Assembly (NCBI GenBank): GCA_028292345.1
Contig: JAQGMN010000469.1
Location: forward strand, 1 to 5,119
Direction of reading: 5' to 3'
DNA: 5,119 nucleotides
From: Polaromonas sp.
GTDB lineage: Bacteria; Pseudomonadota; Gammaproteobacteria; Burkholderiales; Burkholderiaceae_C
A model generated the notes under the pieces. The model was not told the DNA's origin, did not search any database, and saw only the letters and a program-made list of their open reading frames with translations. Every line of letters starts with the position of its first letter. Position 1 is the stretch's first letter. Made by a program: the position numbers and the translations under genes. Below are positions 4,164 to 5,119 of this stretch, piece by piece.

Positions 4164-5119
4164 ATGGAACACCTCACCACATTGGACGATTGGCTGGCGC
4201 ATTGCGAGCGCCTGCACCCGAAAAGCATCGACATGGGACTGGACCGCGTCCGGGCCGTGGCCGAACGCATGGGCCTGAAGTTCGGCTGCCCGGTCATCAC
4301 CGTCGCCGGCACCAACGGCAAGGGCTCGACCTGCGCCATGCTTGAAGCGATTTTGATGGAAGCTGGCTACCGCACCGGCGTCTACACCTCGCCGCACCTG
4401 GTGCATTTCGAGGAGCGCTGCCGGGTGCGGGGCGACATCGTCCATGCTACGGATCTAATAGCAAACTTTGCCCGCGTGGAAAGCGCAAGGTGCCAAAATG
4501 GCAATGAAATCTCGCTCACGTACTTCGAATTCACCACCCTGGCGATTTTGCAACTGCTGGCCGATGCCGGGCTTGACGTGGTGGTCCTGGAAGTCGGCCT
4601 GGGCGGTCGGCTCGACGCGGTGAATATCCTCGACGCCGACTGCGCGGTGATCACCAGCATCGACCTGGACCACATGGAACTGCTGGGGACGACCCGCGAA
4701 GCCATCGGCTTCGAGAAAGCCGGCATTATGCGCGCCGGCCGGCCGGTTGTCGTCAGCGACCCGGTGCCGCCGCAAAGCGTGCTGGACCATGCGGCCGCGC
4801 TGGGCGCCGATTTATGGCGCTTTGGCCATGACTTCAATTTCTCGGGCGACAAGCTGCAGTGGAGCTGGGTCGGGCGTGCAGACGCAGGGCCGCCCCAAGA
4901 CAGCTCAGCCCCCATGGGGGGCAGCGCAGCACGCGAAGCGGCCAGCGTGGGGGCTAAAACTTTCCGGCGTTATGCCGGCATGGCGTATCCGGCGCTGCGC
5001 GGCGCCAACCAGCTGGTCAATGCCTCGGGCGTGCTGGCGGCGCTGACGGCGCTGCGCGACCGGCTGCCGGTCACCGCGCAGTCGGTGCGGGTCGGCCTGT
5101 CGCTGGTCGAGCTGCCCGG
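4164..5119 (+). CDS. folC: Bifunctional dihydrofolate synthase/folylpolyglutamate synthase, truncated by the right edge
   Basis: FolC joins glutamate to dihydropteroate and then adds further glutamates to folates, using ATP in the cytoplasm. Visible are 318 residues, about three quarters of the usual 420-440. Motifs in order: LDDWLAHCERLHP near the N-terminus; P-loop GTNGKGST at 49-56; TSPHL at 75-79; TYFEFTTLA from 119; EVGLGGRLDAVN at 143-154; the DLDH segment ending at His170; EKAGI with Lys185, the expected carbamylated lysine; and RGANQLVNA leading to the C-terminal domain. The ATG at 4152 is also in frame and adds four residues; neither has a clear Shine-Dalgarno. Unusually, residues about 238-268 form a low-complexity insertion that coincides with a repeat-like DNA tract (4887-4955). 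The frame stays open and conserved motifs resume afterwards, so the gene looks functional. The C-terminal ligase domain is mostly outside the window. Confidence 0.95.
   Translation, partial: MEHLTTLDDWLAHCERLHPKSIDMGLDRVRAVAERMGLKFGCPVITVAGTNGKGSTCAMLEAILMEAGYRTGVYTSPHLVHFEERCRVRGDIVHATDLIANFARVESARCQNGNEISLTYFEFTTLAILQLLADAGLDVVVLEVGLGGRLDAVNILDADCAVITSIDLDHMELLGTTREAIGFEKAGIMRAGRPVVVSDPVPPQSVLDHAAALGADLWRFGHDFNFSGDKLQWSWVGRADAGPPQDSSAPMGGSAAREAASVGAKTFRRYAGMAYPALRGANQLVNASGVLAALTALRDRLPVTAQSVRVGLSLVELP
4452..4505. repeat. Hairpin-rich, AT-richer tract inside folC, possible relic of a repeat element
   Basis: Codon choice shifts here to rare A/T-rich codons (CTA, ATA, AAT, AGG). Two small hairpins lie side by side: TTGC-GC (4468-4475, two bulged C) with GCGCAA (4483-4488), and TGCCA (4491-4495) with TGGCA (4499-4503). 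The tract resembles a repeat I remember from Comamonadaceae (TAATAGC followed by a TTGC...GCGCAAG stem and GCCAAAA). The encoded segment DLIANFARVESAR nevertheless fits the normal FolC family, so repeat origin is uncertain. Confidence 0.3.
4887..4955. repeat. Palindromic repeat-like element inserted in frame within folC
   Basis: This 69-bp tract equals 23 codons exactly. It holds inverted repeats AGCCCCCA (4907-4914) and TGGGGGCT (4948-4955), a perfect palindrome CCCCCATGGGGG (4909-4920), and a CGC-GAA-GCG mini hairpin (4932-4940). It strongly resembles GC-rich palindromic repeats normally found between genes in Comamonadaceae (recalled, not searched). In folC it encodes Gly/Ala/Ser/Pro-rich sequence (including SSAPMGGSAA) between the DFNFSGDKLQW block and the YAGMAYPALRGANQ block, which are nearly contiguous in typical FolC proteins. 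The exact borders are uncertain by a few codons. Confidence 0.65.

Noticed and set aside
4382..4915. 177-codon minus-strand open frame
   Set aside because: Antisense to conserved FolC motifs.

Overview
The window looks like chromosomal DNA from a high-GC betaproteobacterium of the Burkholderiales, most likely Comamonadaceae (Polaromonas, Rhodoferax or Acidovorax-like). I infer this from codon usage, the gene families, and GC-rich repeat tracts near and inside folC that resemble repeats I remember from such genomes. No database search was possible.

Left part (1-1600): the left edge may carry the first codons of a minus-strand gene (ppnP-like, weak call). A two-gene plus-strand operon follows: an ECF RNA polymerase sigma factor (151-744), overlapping by 4 nt a membrane-anchored RskA-type anti-sigma factor (741-1526). 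Together they form a signal-transduction pair in which the membrane protein is expected to hold the sigma factor inactive until a signal arrives. The operon ends at a strong hairpin terminator (1561-1591) that can serve both strands.

Middle part (1600-2860): two minus-strand genes. The one at 1609-2325 encodes an exported glycine-zipper protein with a Tyr/Pro-rich tail and a His-rich end. The one at 2513-2857 encodes a small ArsC/Spx/YffB-family thioredoxin-fold protein. A 187-bp gap with a perfect hairpin lies between them.

Right part (2858-5119): a 177-bp divergent intergenic region with an inverted repeat precedes a plus-strand proline iminopeptidase (3035-4015). A repeat-like spacer with two bulged hairpins follows (about 4045-4134), then folC (dihydrofolate/folylpolyglutamate synthase), which runs off the right edge.

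The most noteworthy feature is inside folC. A stretch of about 69 bp (4887-4955) has the look of an intergenic palindromic repeat, with ends AGCCCCCA/TGGGGGCT and a central CCCCCATGGGGG palindrome. It is read through in frame and adds about 23-30 low-complexity residues between conserved FolC blocks. A second, AT-richer, hairpin-forming tract lies at 4452-4505 in the same gene. The two tracts and the repeat-like spacer suggest that repeat elements have been domesticated as protein sequence, as described for Rickettsia palindromic elements. No CRISPR array, transposase, tRNA or rRNA was seen.
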